This document shows positions 22,682-32,871 of a stretch of DNA of 64,000 bases, piece by piece (positions within the stretch are counted from its first letter, which is position 1; each line of letters opens with the position of its first letter). This stretch comes from Azorinus chamasolen (Eukaryota; Mollusca; Bivalvia; Cardiida; Solecurtidae), in NCBI GenBank assembly GCA_963576725.1, contig OY755241.1, positions 77,362,701-77,426,700 on the forward strand. Direction: 5' to 3'. The notes beneath the pieces were generated by a model, which searched no databases, was not told the DNA's origin, and worked only from the letters and a program-made list of their open reading frames with translations. Made by a program: the position numbers and the translations under genes.

Positions 22682-25600
22682 GAAACAAGAGAGTCGTCAC
22701 GGGTGACAAATGCCCCCAAAGTGTTTGACACCCAAATGCATTTTGGCGGAAAAACAATACAATGTAATGCAGGTGTAACATGAAATTTTGATGCTGTTAA
22801 AAATGACACAGCAGTCAGTTCTTAACATTAGAAACAGAACCTTGACGATTATGATACCTAAGAAAAGAGCCAAGGGTCAAAACTTAGTGAAAAAGGACCC
22901 TAGGTCATTCTCAACATTAAAAAGGACCCTTGGTTGATTGCCAACGTTAAAAACAGATCCTGGGTAAATTCTTAACGTTTTCAAAAAAAGACATGGGGTC
23001 AAATTTCAATACATAAAAAACATGCTGTGTTGATTGTTACTGTTAAGTTGATTCTTAATGTTTAAGAAAGACACTTTGTCGATCCTTAACGTTAAAAACA
23101 TACCCTCAGTCAATTCTAAACGCATGGTCAAAGTTTCATGTAACACTGGCTCTTAGACAGCTGCAACAGAAGTTACCTAATATGGATCTACATTCTATGC
23201 ATAAGCATGTATAGCATCTGATTTAGGTAGTGTTGTAAGCAAGCAATGAAGACCCAGTAGCTCCTACAGGGGCTGTCTGATATGTGTCTATATTGTTATA
23301 ATGCTGTAATTCATCTGAAAGTTCTGACACTGCAAGTATTTGAACAGCATGGCCTACCCATGTATGAATAGTATTTAGAGCTCTTTATAATGTCTGATTC
23401 ATGCTAATGTAGTAGCAAACAGTGTAGACCCTGTAGTTTGATTTGGGTCTATACTGTTTGCCTAAGCATACCTGTCCAATACTTACAAATTACAAATTTG
23501 GAATCTGTAACTGATATGGTAATGGAAATATGCTCAGGACAAGCTTTTAGTAAAATCAAGGTTAAAGGTCAAGGGCACATTGACCTGAAAATGGTACGCG
23601 ACACTCCGCCATCCAAAGATGAACTCACACACCATATTTGGAATCCGTAGCTGGTTAGGTATAGGGGATATGCTCTGGACAACCTTTTGTATCTGGTAAG
23701 GTATAGGAGATATGCTCCGGACTGTAAAATTGAGGTCAAAGGTCAAGGTCAGTGACCTGAAAATGGTACATGACTCTCCGCCATCCCAAGATAAACTCAC
23801 AAACCAAATTTGGAATCCGTAGCTGGTAATGTATAGGAGAAATGCTAAAATCGAGGTCAAAGGTCAGGTCACAGTGACCTGAAAATGGTACGCTACACTC
23901 CAACATCCCAAGATAAACTCACAAACCAAATTTGGAATCCGTAGCTGGTAACGTATAGGAGAAATGCTAAAATCGAGGTCAAAGGTCAGGTCACAGTGAC
24001 CTGAAAATGGTACGCTACACTCCAACATCCCAAGATAAACTCACACACCAAATCTGGAATCCGTAGCTGGTAAGGTATAGGAGAGATTCTCTGGACAACC
24101 TTTTTTTGTAAAATCGAGGTTCAAGGTCAAGGTCACAGTGACCTGAAAATGGTATGCGACACTCTGTCATCCCAGGATGAACTCACACACCAAATTTTGG
24201 ATCCGTAGCTGGTAAGGTCTAGGAGATATGCTCCGGACAAGCTTTTTGTAAAATCGAGGTCAAAGGTCAAGGTCAAGGTGACCTGAATATGGTACAAAAC
24301 ACTCCGCCATCTCAAACACCAAATTTTGAATCCGTATTTGGTAAGGTATAGGAGATATGCTCCGGACAAGCTTTTTGTAAAATCGGTCAACGGTAAAGGT
24401 CAAGGTCACAGTGATGTAAAAATGGTACGCGACACTCCTCCATCCCAAGATGAACTCACACACCAAATTTGGAATCCTTAGCTGTTAAGGTATAGGAGAT
24501 ATACTCCGGACAAGCTTTTTGTAGCTGGTAAGGTATAAGCTTTTTCTAAAATCGAGGTCAAAGGTCAAAGTCAAGGTCACAGTAACCTGGAAATGGTACG
24601 CGACACACCGCCATCCCAAGATGAACTCACAAACCAAATTTGGAATCTGTAGCTGGTAAGGTAAAGGAGATATGCTCCGGACAAGCTTTTTTGAAAAATC
24701 GGTCGACGGTCAAGGTCAAGGTCACAGTGATCTGAAAATGGTACTGGACACTCCTCCATCCCAATATGAACTCACAGACCAAATTTGGAATCCTTAGCTG
24801 GTAAGGTATAGGAGATATACTCCGGACAAGCTTTTTTTGTAGCTGGTAAGGTATAAGCTTTTTCTAAAATCGAGGTCAAAGGTCAAAATCAAGGTCACAG
24901 TGACCTGGAAATGGTACGCGACACACCGCCATCCCAAGGTGAACTCACAAACCAAATTTGGAATCTGTAGCTGGTAAGGTAAAGGAGATATGCTCCGGAC
25001 AAGCTTTTTGTAGCTGGTAAGGTAGAAGCTTTTTCTAAAATTGAGGTAAAAGGTCAAGGTCAAGGTCACAGTGACCTGGAAATGGTACGCGACACACCGC
25101 CATCCCAAGATGAACTCACAAACCAAATTTGGAATCTGTAGCTGGTAAGGTAAAGGAGATATGCTCCGGACAAGCTTTTTTGAAAAATCGGTCGACGGTC
25201 AAGGTCAAGGTCACAGTGATCTGAAAATGGTACTGGACACTCCTCCATCCCAATATGAACTCACAGACCAAATTTGGAATCCTTAGCTGGTAAGGTATAT
25301 GAGATATACTCCGGACAAGCTTTTTTGTAGCTGGTAAGGTATAAGCTTTTTTTTAAATCGAGGTTAAAGGTCAAGGCCACAGTGATCTGGAAATGGTATG
25401 CGACACTCCGCCATCCCAAGATGAACTCACACACCAAATTTGGAATCTGTACCTGGTAAGGTAAAGGAGATATGCTCCGGACAAGCTTTTTGTAAAATCA
25501 AGGTCAAAGGCCAAGGTCAAGGTGACCTGAAAATGGTATGCGACACTCCGCCATTTCAAGATGAACTCACACACCAAATTTGGAATCTGTAGCTGGTAAG

Positions 25601-26020
25601 GTAAAGTGGTAAGGTTAAGGAGATATGCTCCGGACAAGCTTTTTGTAAAATCAAGGTCAAAGGTCAAGGTCACAGTTACCTGAAAATGGTATGCGACACT
25701 CCGCCATCCCAAGATGAACTCACACACCAAATTTCGAATCTGTAGCTGGTAAGGTAAAGGAGATATGCTCCGGACAAGCTTTTTGTAAAATCAGTCAAAG
25801 GTCAAGGTCAAGGTCACTGTGATCTGAAAATGGTACGCGACACTCCTCCATCCCTAGATGAACTCACACACCAAATTTGGAATCCTTAGCTGGTAAGGTA
25901 TAGGAGATATACACCGGAAAAGCTTTTTGTAGCTGGTAAGGTATAAGCTTTTTTTTTAAATCGAGGTCAAAGGCACGGTTCAATCACTATATGCCCCAAA
26001 GCCTAGCTTTGGGGGCATAA
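22682..26020 (+). mobile_element. Tandem-core element, family N: array rich in AGGTCA half-sites
   Basis: The proposed 5' end is aaacaagaga, a hairpin GTCGTCAC/GTGAC, then ATGCCCCCAA. The 3' end near 26018 is the complementary TTTGGGGGCATAA. From about 23505 the inside is at least 15 tandem units (variable, roughly 115-175 bp) with 'ggagatatgctccggacaag', 'aggtcaaaggtcaaggtcac', 'tggtacgcgacactccgcca' and 'ccaaatttggaatc'. The left 800 bp has a different diverged repeat. Open frames of up to 119 codons are by-products of the repeat. It lies in the gene 2 intron, plus orientation. Confidence 0.65.
23866..25077. promoter_or_regulatory. Five perfect AGGTCA-cag-TGACCT palindromes with DR1-type half-sites
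   Basis: Perfect 15-bp inverted repeats with 3-bp spacing lie at 23866-23880, 23988-24002, 24130-24144, 24892-24906 and 25063-25077. Many other units differ at one base (tgatct, aggtgacct). Most units also have aggtcaaaggtca, a direct repeat spaced by one base. These are the textbook forms of an estrogen-type response element (IR3) and an RXR/HNF4-type DR1. Whether any receptor binds here is unknown. Confidence 0.6.
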
Positions 26021-26031
26021 AAAAGACCTAC

Positions 26032-26127
26032 CTTTTGTCGGAATCTCCCTGTTGTCTGCATTCTCTTCCATTGGGCTATTTGTTCTGTTGTTTTCACCCA
26101 AGGTCCCTGTGATTCTTGATGAGGTGT
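26032..26127 (-). CDS. Gene 2 internal exon
   Basis: The acceptor tctccatttccag and donor gtaggtc bound 96 nt, phase 1 to 1. The 31 full codons read TSSRITGTLGENNRTNSPME, ENADNREIPTK. The peptide is polar, rich in Asn, Thr and Glu, with no recognisable domain. Phase agrees with both neighbours (28.1 kb and 20.2 kb). The donor lies about 12 bp from the end hairpin of the half-site-rich element. Confidence 0.65.
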
Positions 26128-26816
26128 CTGGAAATGGAGAAAAATATTTTTCATCAGATTGATTGCTATGGGTTTTACAGCACCCACATAATGTGGGGCC
26201 CGATCTGATATCCAAACTGTTTGTCAATGAGACTGAACTTTCAAAAAAATTAGAAAGTTTGTAGTTATGACAACTTATGAATATGCTGCAGACAACAATT
26301 TAGTAGGTGACAAAATTACCCAGCATGCAAAGAGTTAAGCTGAACTTCACAACAGATACACTCATCTGATAGGCTCTATATTGATAGCTGGCAGCTTAAT
26401 GCAGGGCATAGGTATGAAAAAAAGCTTTAACAGTTTTCTGCATTTTGAGAATTATCCACATAGTTTTTTCAATCTAAAATGAATGTGTTATTTGCCTAAA
26501 CACAATTTCTACTCTACTGATCAGGCTAAGGGTGATTACATCAGCACACACTGGCTGGTCTCATTCTGATATTAAAGAGAAACCTTTAGACTGTAGTTTC
26601 TGATGTGAAGAACAGGGTTTTCCCTTGACCCCTTAAAAATACCAATTTGAGGGTCTTCTTGACCTCCTCTCTATAAAGTAAAGAACAGACCCTCTTAATT
26701 TTGAGGGACATTTGTAAATTTAAGGGACATTTCAATAGAAAGGGAGGTCCGTTGATCGAAAAACCGCACTTTCAATGCAAATTATTTCAATATTCGTATG
26801 TTTTATTAGTCTATGA
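26128..26816. other. Gene 2 intron; no gene seen
   Basis: AT-rich sequence with one fragment of the 'gatagctggcagcttaatgc' hairpin MITE type near 26380-26410. Nothing else recognised. Confidence 0.4.
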
Positions 26817-27800
26817 AACAAGAGGGCCAGAATGGCCCTGAAGCGCTCACCAGAAAATCAGAGGAGAAGATTTTCAAAGTTTTCACTATACGGTTCCATA
26901 GAAAACTAGCCGGCCCTTGAGCGGGCCAACTTTGACCCCAGGGCCATAATTCGTATAACTTTTGTAGAGGACCTATACATGATGCTAAGCGCCAAATATA
27001 AAAGCAGAGAACTTTCCAGATTCAGAGCAGAAGATTTTCAAAGTTTTCACTATTTGTTTCCATTGTAAACTGCCCACCCCTGGGGCGGGACAATTTTGAC
27101 CCCAGGGCCACAATTAATATAACTTTAGTAGAGGACCTAAAGATGATGCTATGTGCCAAATATGAAAGCTGAGAACCCTCTAGTTTCAGAGGAGAAGATT
27201 TTCAAAGTTTTCACTATATGTTTATATTGAAAACTGCCCACCCCTGGGGCGGGACCAATTTTGACCTCAGGGCCATAATTCATATAACATTTATAGAGGA
27301 CCTGAACATGATGCTCTGTGCCAAATATGAAAGATGAGAGCCTTTCATTTTCAGTGGAGAAGATTTCCAATGTTTTCACTATATGTTTCTATTGAAAACT
27401 GCCCACCCCTGGGGCGGGCCCATTTTGACCCCAGGGGCATAATTTATACAAAATTTGTAAAGGACCTGAACATGATGCTATGTGCCAAATATGAAAGCTG
27501 AGAACCTTCTGGTTTCAGAGGAGAAGATTTTCAAAGTTTTACTATATGTTTCTATTGAAAACTTCCCATCCCTGGGGCGGGGCCAATTTTGACCCCAGGG
27601 GCATAATTTATACAACTTTTGTAGAGGACCTATAAGTGATGCTATGTACCAAAGATGAAAGCTGAAAACCCTGTAGATTCAGAGGAGAAGATTTTTAAAA
27701 GTTCAAATTGTTGACGCGGGACGACGGATGACGGACGACGACAGACATCAGTTGATCACAAAAGGTCACCCATAGCACTTTGTGCTCTGGTGAGCTAAAA
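26817..27800 (+). mobile_element. Tandem-core element, family F, copy 5
   Basis: The 5' end is acaagaGGGCCAGAATGGCCC then gctcaccag. Five to six cores of the 'cacccctggggcggg' type follow. The 3' end is gacggatgacggacgacgac, a hairpin with CTCTGGTGAGC, then taaaaa. It is the closest relative of copy 1 at 4622-6296. Confidence 0.85.
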
Positions 27801-27829
27801 AGATATAACTAATTGACTGGATAAATTTA

Positions 27830-27963
27830 ATAATAGGTTAGTGCCGTAGATGGGACGCCTTTATCCGAGTCGGAGAGAAAACAGCTGAGGCTCGGCAAGC
27901 CTCGCCTCAACGTTTTCTCCCCTCGTCGGATAAAGCGTCCCATCTACGGCACTAACCTATTAT
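27830..27963. repeat. 134-bp GC-rich foldback palindrome
   Basis: The left arm ATAATAGGTTAGTGCCGTAG pairs with the right arm ctacggcactaacctattat. Pairing continues through tgggacgc, tttatccga and gagaaaac with a few mismatches, leaving a short loop around 27890-27905. Its GC content contrasts with the surroundings. Confidence 0.8.
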
Positions 27964-28082
27964 TCTCTATATCAGATAGCAGTACTTCTAGACGTAGGTC
28001 TATAATTAATCATTATGAACCTGTGCAAGTTTTTATATTAAAATATTTAGACATATGCAAAACCAGAACATAGAGTACTCAC

Positions 28083-28240
28083 TCATATTCACATCATCCT
28101 CAGATTCCTCATCTTCAGAGTTGGTATTCTCATCTTTTTCAGGAAGAAAGTCTGGGTCACGGTCATCATCCATATCAAGCTCATTTAAGGAACTGTTATC
28201 ATCCACATCAAACTCATTCAAGGACTTTGTGCCAGGTGAG
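28083..28240 (-). CDS. Gene 2 exon: acidic region
   Basis: The acceptor attgttttttag and donor gtgagtac bound 158 nt, entering in phase 2 and leaving in phase 1. The 52 codons include SPGTKSLNEFDVDDNSSLNE, LDMDDDRDPDFLPEKDENTN and SEDEESEDDVNM. SLNEFDVDD/SLNELDMDD is an internal duplication. The strongly acidic, serine-rich stretch is probably disordered. The first codons and the splice acceptor match the 3' end of family F elements (actttgtgccaggtgagcta), so this edge may derive from a transposon. Exons further upstream were not identified. Confidence 0.6.
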
Positions 28241-28381
28241 CTAAAAAACAATACAAAGATAACTTTGAACTTTTGCTTGTTCAGCTGGCTCCTCATTAAG
28301 TTTGCAACATCTAATAAATGAAGAGAACACCCCTACTTTACAGAGCAACAGATAACTGCAAACTCAGATACTAAAATTGTC

Positions 28382-28479
28382 ATTTCTCCACCAAACCCTA
28401 TATTGTTACCACCTCTTTAAAATCCTCGCTTTAAGACGATCCTAAAGAGTGGTCACAACATAGGGTTTGGTGGAGAAAT
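28382..28479. repeat. 98-bp foldback repeat
   Basis: The arms atttctccaccaaaccctat and atagggtttggtggagaaat are perfectly complementary, with a less regular centre (cctctttaaaatcctcgctt...). A fragment of the same centre (gagtggtcacaacatagg) occurs near 53015-53030. Confidence 0.7.
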
Positions 28480-28539
28480 AAAGGAGTTGTTTGTGAAAAT
28501 GTTTTAATTTATGCATCTTATCTGGACCTCTGCTTTATA

Positions 28540-31260
28540 TGTTCTGTTTGTTTAATTTAACCTTAAGCATACTGAGCAAATGTTTCGTGAACAGAAAATG
28601 TCCTCTATTCCGATTTCCAAGCAGATATTTTCAAGGACGTAGTCAGTCTGGATCCTGATGAGATACCAAAATAATGTAGTGCTAATCACGGGTTTGCCCA
28701 TAACAGGCACAAGATTAACCCTGTAATCAATAAATACGCCTTTCTAAAACTTTGCAAACAGAGTAGACCCAGATCAGATGGCTCCTCGAGGAGCCAACTG
28801 ATCAGGGTCTACTCTGTTTGCTTATGATATAATAAAGATATGATTCTACAGTTTCAATCATGATGACAAAAAAGATTTTGTTGTTGTGTTATTAATTTTT
28901 TTTTTATTAATACTCATGATGTCATTATTTCTTGCCTGAATATCCATGGAGTAAAGGGTTAAACAGTTCCTATAGAACACAGCATAACTCCAAGATCAAG
29001 ACAAGACACTAAATGTCTATATGTAGTCTACCAGTACATAGAATGTATATGTTTGTGTAACTCTGCCCTCAGTTCAGTCAATATCACCACAACCTTTTAC
29101 CTAACAAAACAATGCTTTCAACTTTCGGAAAACTGTCCGTAACAAATAACGTCATCCATCGCTCTCTGCTCAATCTCCCATCTCTATCATACACATATTC
29201 CAAAAACATTTGTATGGCAAAACAGTTAATTACATTATCATTACCACTATCTTATAACAAGCTAATTATTCTAATTACTGAAGCTAGGAGATGAGATACA
29301 TCACAGGCAATGGACACACAAACAATTTCAAACAGTATGGACCCAAACATATATAGCTGCTAATCAACATGTACGATGTTAGGAACTCCTATAAAAAGTC
29401 TTCAGCGTAGTTTATGTTAACCCTTTCCCAATGAAACATCTTTTGGCACTTTGTAAACAGAGTAGACCAAGATCAAATGGCTCCTGTCGGAGCTGTCTGA
29501 TCAGAGTTTGCTCTGAGTCTGCAGAGTGCTTATAGAATAACATAGATCCGATTCTAACAGTTTCTGTCAGAACAATCCCGAGCTTAAATGTCATTATAAA
29601 ACTTCATGATATTAGCATTTCTTACATGAACCCTTTCCCTCATATGAAAGTGTTTTCACGGACTTGCAAACAGAGTAGACCCAGATCAGACAGCTCCTAG
29701 AGGAGCTGTCTGATCAGGGTCTGCTCTGTTTGCTATTGGATTTGATAGATCTGTTTCTTTACTTTCTGAAATGGCTGTAATGTTCCACCTTCCATATTTC
29801 TTTATAACTTTCTTCCATAAATATTCAGTAGGTGTTGAAATTTGTAATAAACATAGAACAGGGAAACGGGTAACCCTTTACTCCATAAATATTCATGCAA
29901 GAAATAACATCAGTAGTACTGATTAGATTATTGTTTATAATGGCTAATTAACATAAACCAGTTTTGCCATGGCAGAAACTGTTATTTCATAAGCAAACAG
30001 AGCAGACCCTGATCAGACTGCTCCTATATGTGAAGTCTGATCTGGGTCTACTCTGTTTGCAAAGACATATTTATGGAGTAAAGTATTAAGTGTCTGCATT
30101 TTCAATACTAGCGCTGGTAAGATTCCACACCGCTCTTGATGTCCCAGTGTCCTTTCCCACAATGTAAATCAACACCTCTCAACAGTGACAACTAGAAAAC
30201 TTTTAAATTCTGGGTTCAAACACTTTACCTCATGAATATTCTTACAATAATTAATGACATCATGAATATAAATTAGATGAATTTTTATACTGGCAAAAGA
30301 ACAAATGACGTTTTGAAGGCAGAAACTGTCGAATCAAATATATATTTATGCAAGAACAAACCTAGCAGACTCTGTTCAGATGGCTTTAACAAGAAGAATC
30401 TGATCAAGATCTATTTTGTTGTCTAAGGCATTAAAAGGCTAAAAACAAGTAGCAGTTTAGTGCAAGATGAAAGAAATGAGGAAAGCTCACATAGGAGGTT
30501 TCTGCATTTACTTTCATTCTGCATTTAGCCGCATTTGTTTCCAGGCTCTATTCTCATTCCATAAGTGACAACTTTAACCCTTTACCTGACAGAAACGCCT
30601 ATTCATGCCACATCTGTGTTTGCTTATAGAATTATATAGGTCTGATTCTAACAGTTTCTGCCATGCCGAAAAGTCCTGAATTCATGCTTATAAAGCTTTT
30701 AGTTGAGTCTGAGTTCGTTCTCAAGCTTTTGATTGGTCAGATTTGAGATCTCAAGCTTTTGATTGGTCAGATTTGAGCCAAAGGCTCAAATCTGACCAAT
30801 CAAAAACTTGAGAATGAACTCAGACTCAACTAAACGTTTTATAAGCATGGACCCTGAATTCATATGACATTTTACAAATTCAGCTTATAGCTATTATGAT
30901 GCCATTATTTCTTACATAAATATTCACAAGAGAAAGGCTTAAAGTAGTTTTACTATAACCCTTAAAATTCTTACATCACATGTTCAGTAACAACTTAACC
31001 CCTTACTCCATGAATATTCATGTAAGAAATAATGATATCATGAATATTAATTAAATTAGTTGTTATAATAGCCTATAGATACAGGATTTTTTAGCAAATG
31101 GCAGAAATAATAGAATCTTATTTATATTATATCGTAAGGTTACAGAGTAGAACCTGGTCAGATTGCTCCTATAGGAGCTGTCTGATATGGGTCTACTTTG
31201 TTTGAAAAGGCATAGAAAGAGTGTATTCATGGAGTAATGAGTTAATATTTATCTGAAGGG
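28540..31260. mobile_element. Cluster of TTAA-flanked hairpin MITEs (types A and C)
   Basis: A head-to-tail run of short elements. Each has a long central hairpin, gcaaacagagtagacccaga ... tctgctctgtttgc, with arms of about 30 bp joined at tcctnnnagga. It is flanked by type A ends (ttaaccctttactccat ... atggagtaaagggttaa) or type C ends (ttaaccctttccctcat ... gaacagggaaagggttaa). Clear units are type C at 29629-29873 and type A at 29871-30089, which share or abut at the TTAA. Centres lie near 28785, 29490, 29700, 30030 and 31170. The TTAA flanks and CCC ends suggest piggyBac-type mobilisation (inference). Confidence 0.7.
30684..30848. repeat. 165-bp foldback inside a MITE
   Basis: The arm atgcttataaagcttttagt tgagtctgag pairs with its complement ending ataagcat. 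The left arm has a tandem duplication of 'caagcttttgattggtcaga'. A second copy is at about 63357-63490. Confidence 0.75.
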
Positions 31261-31697
31261 AAAAAAGCTCAACAATCAGGAGAATAGACTGGGACAGCTA
31301 GTGGTAAACCAGTTCCATTGTCAAATGTAACAAGAAATCAGTCCTATCATCTTTGTAGACCTGACTGGCGAGGGTAAAGTATCTCACAAAAATAAACCTT
31401 TTCTTCTCCTGGGACCCGTTTTACGAAAGATTATACAATAGAAATTATCATCAGTTCTAACATCCGACAATCGCAACTGAGGTTGTGTTCGTCTTATATT
31501 AGAGCTTACAATAATTAAAATTTACATACATAGTCGCATTCTGGATTAAATGATGGATTTCGACCATGTGAATAGTATAACTGTTATAAATTTGGACTTC
31601 TATTAGTTTGGTCATACTATGGTTCACAAAACGGGAACCAGGAAGAGAATTCTTGTACAGTCAAAATAATATCATCTCTCCTGCTGCCATCTATGAA

Positions 31698-31866
31698 CAG
31701 TTAAACTTTTCTAAACTGGACACTCAAATCAGTATTGATGCCGATCTGCAAGACACTTGGCAGCTTAATGCAGGGTGAAAGTCTTTCACCCCGCATTAAG
31801 CAGACACCTGCCTAAAAAGATCTAAATTCTTGTTTACAATTATTCCAGTTTAGAGAGGTTTTACTG
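31698..31866. mobile_element. Tc1/mariner-like MITE with CAGT ends, degenerate copy
   Basis: The ends cagttaaacttttctaaact and its imperfect complement agtttagagaggttttactg are followed by ta. The inside has an inverted segment 'gcttaatgcagggtgaaag / ctttcaccccgcattaagc'. It is a relative of the clean copy at 48243-48446. Confidence 0.55.
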
Positions 31867-32208
31867 TATTGGGATATGTGATGAGCATATAACAACATTT
31901 CATATGAGACACCTGGCTTGTGACTAGACCTCTGATGATGTGTGCTTTGAAAGTAAGGCCTCAAGTAGCTTTAGTCGAGCTTTTAATTGCTGAAAAGAGA
32001 AAAAAAATATACACATGCATAAATGGCCGGAAAATAAAAAACAAGAGGGCCATGATGGCCCTTAATCGCTCACCTGTTCGTAACAGATTAATGATTTCAA
32101 TGACAGATTGCATAATTTGAAAAATCTTGGTAGAAAACCATCAGATGATGCTACATACTAAATATAAAGAGTCTAGACCTTAAAGATTTTCCTATGAAAA
32201 ACTGTTAA

Positions 32209-32706
32209 AGAGGAGGTCCCTACAATGACCGCATATTTTCAATAATATCATAAAACTTGTTATTTGTTATGCTTTATCATTATTATGAAGGTTCCCAATT
32301 TGAACTTATATCGAAAAATGCCCATGTGATACAAATAAACCGATTTCATCAATAACTGATAATTTTTGTTCTACAACACAATATTATCGGCCTTTTCCGT
32401 AAATTCTTCCGCGCTTTGCCGATGACCACCCGATCCCTCAATTGTTTAGGTAATAGCTTTCTCTCGGAAGTGGTCGGAGAATCGCGAATGGGGCGAACAG
32501 TTACGAAACTAAAACTCAACCCGAATAAAACTGAAACATCGGGGAGTAAAACCGGCATCGGTGATATCAAACACATGGATGTTTTGTCATTATAAACGGT
32601 AATTGGATGGGATTTTCTGTGATATACTACTTTTCAGGATTATAAAAAAATGAATTTTGTATATTTTAAGTGTTTATGAAACGCGTCAAATGTAGGGACA
32701 TCCCCT
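32209..32706. mobile_element. 498-bp TTAA-flanked element with 16-bp inverted ends
   Basis: TTAA at 32205-32208 and 32707-32710 flank the ends AGAGGAGGTCCCTACA and tgtagggacatcccct, complementary at 14 of 16 positions. It has no convincing coding frame (a 75-codon minus frame at 32349-32576 is unrecognised). TTAA duplication suggests piggyBac-type transposition. Confidence 0.75.
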
Positions 32707-32871
32707 TTAAGCCCCAGGGCGGGGTCAATTTTGATCCGGGGCTCATAATTTGAAAATCTTGGTTGAGGACTATTAGATAATGCAACATACCAAATATCTA
32801 AGGTCTATGCCTTACAAGTTCAGAGAGACTTTTAAAGATTTTTAAGAGAAGATTTTTAAAAACTTTCCTAT

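Noticed and set aside
23438..25730. Minus-strand frames repeating VCEFILGWRSVAYHF
   Set aside because: They are by-products of the half-site-rich array; frame and length vary from unit to unit.
29660..29735. Hairpins as individual microRNA genes
   Set aside because: The stem recurs in dozens of MITE copies with perfect pairing, so it is a repeat. Small-RNA data would be needed for any miRNA call.
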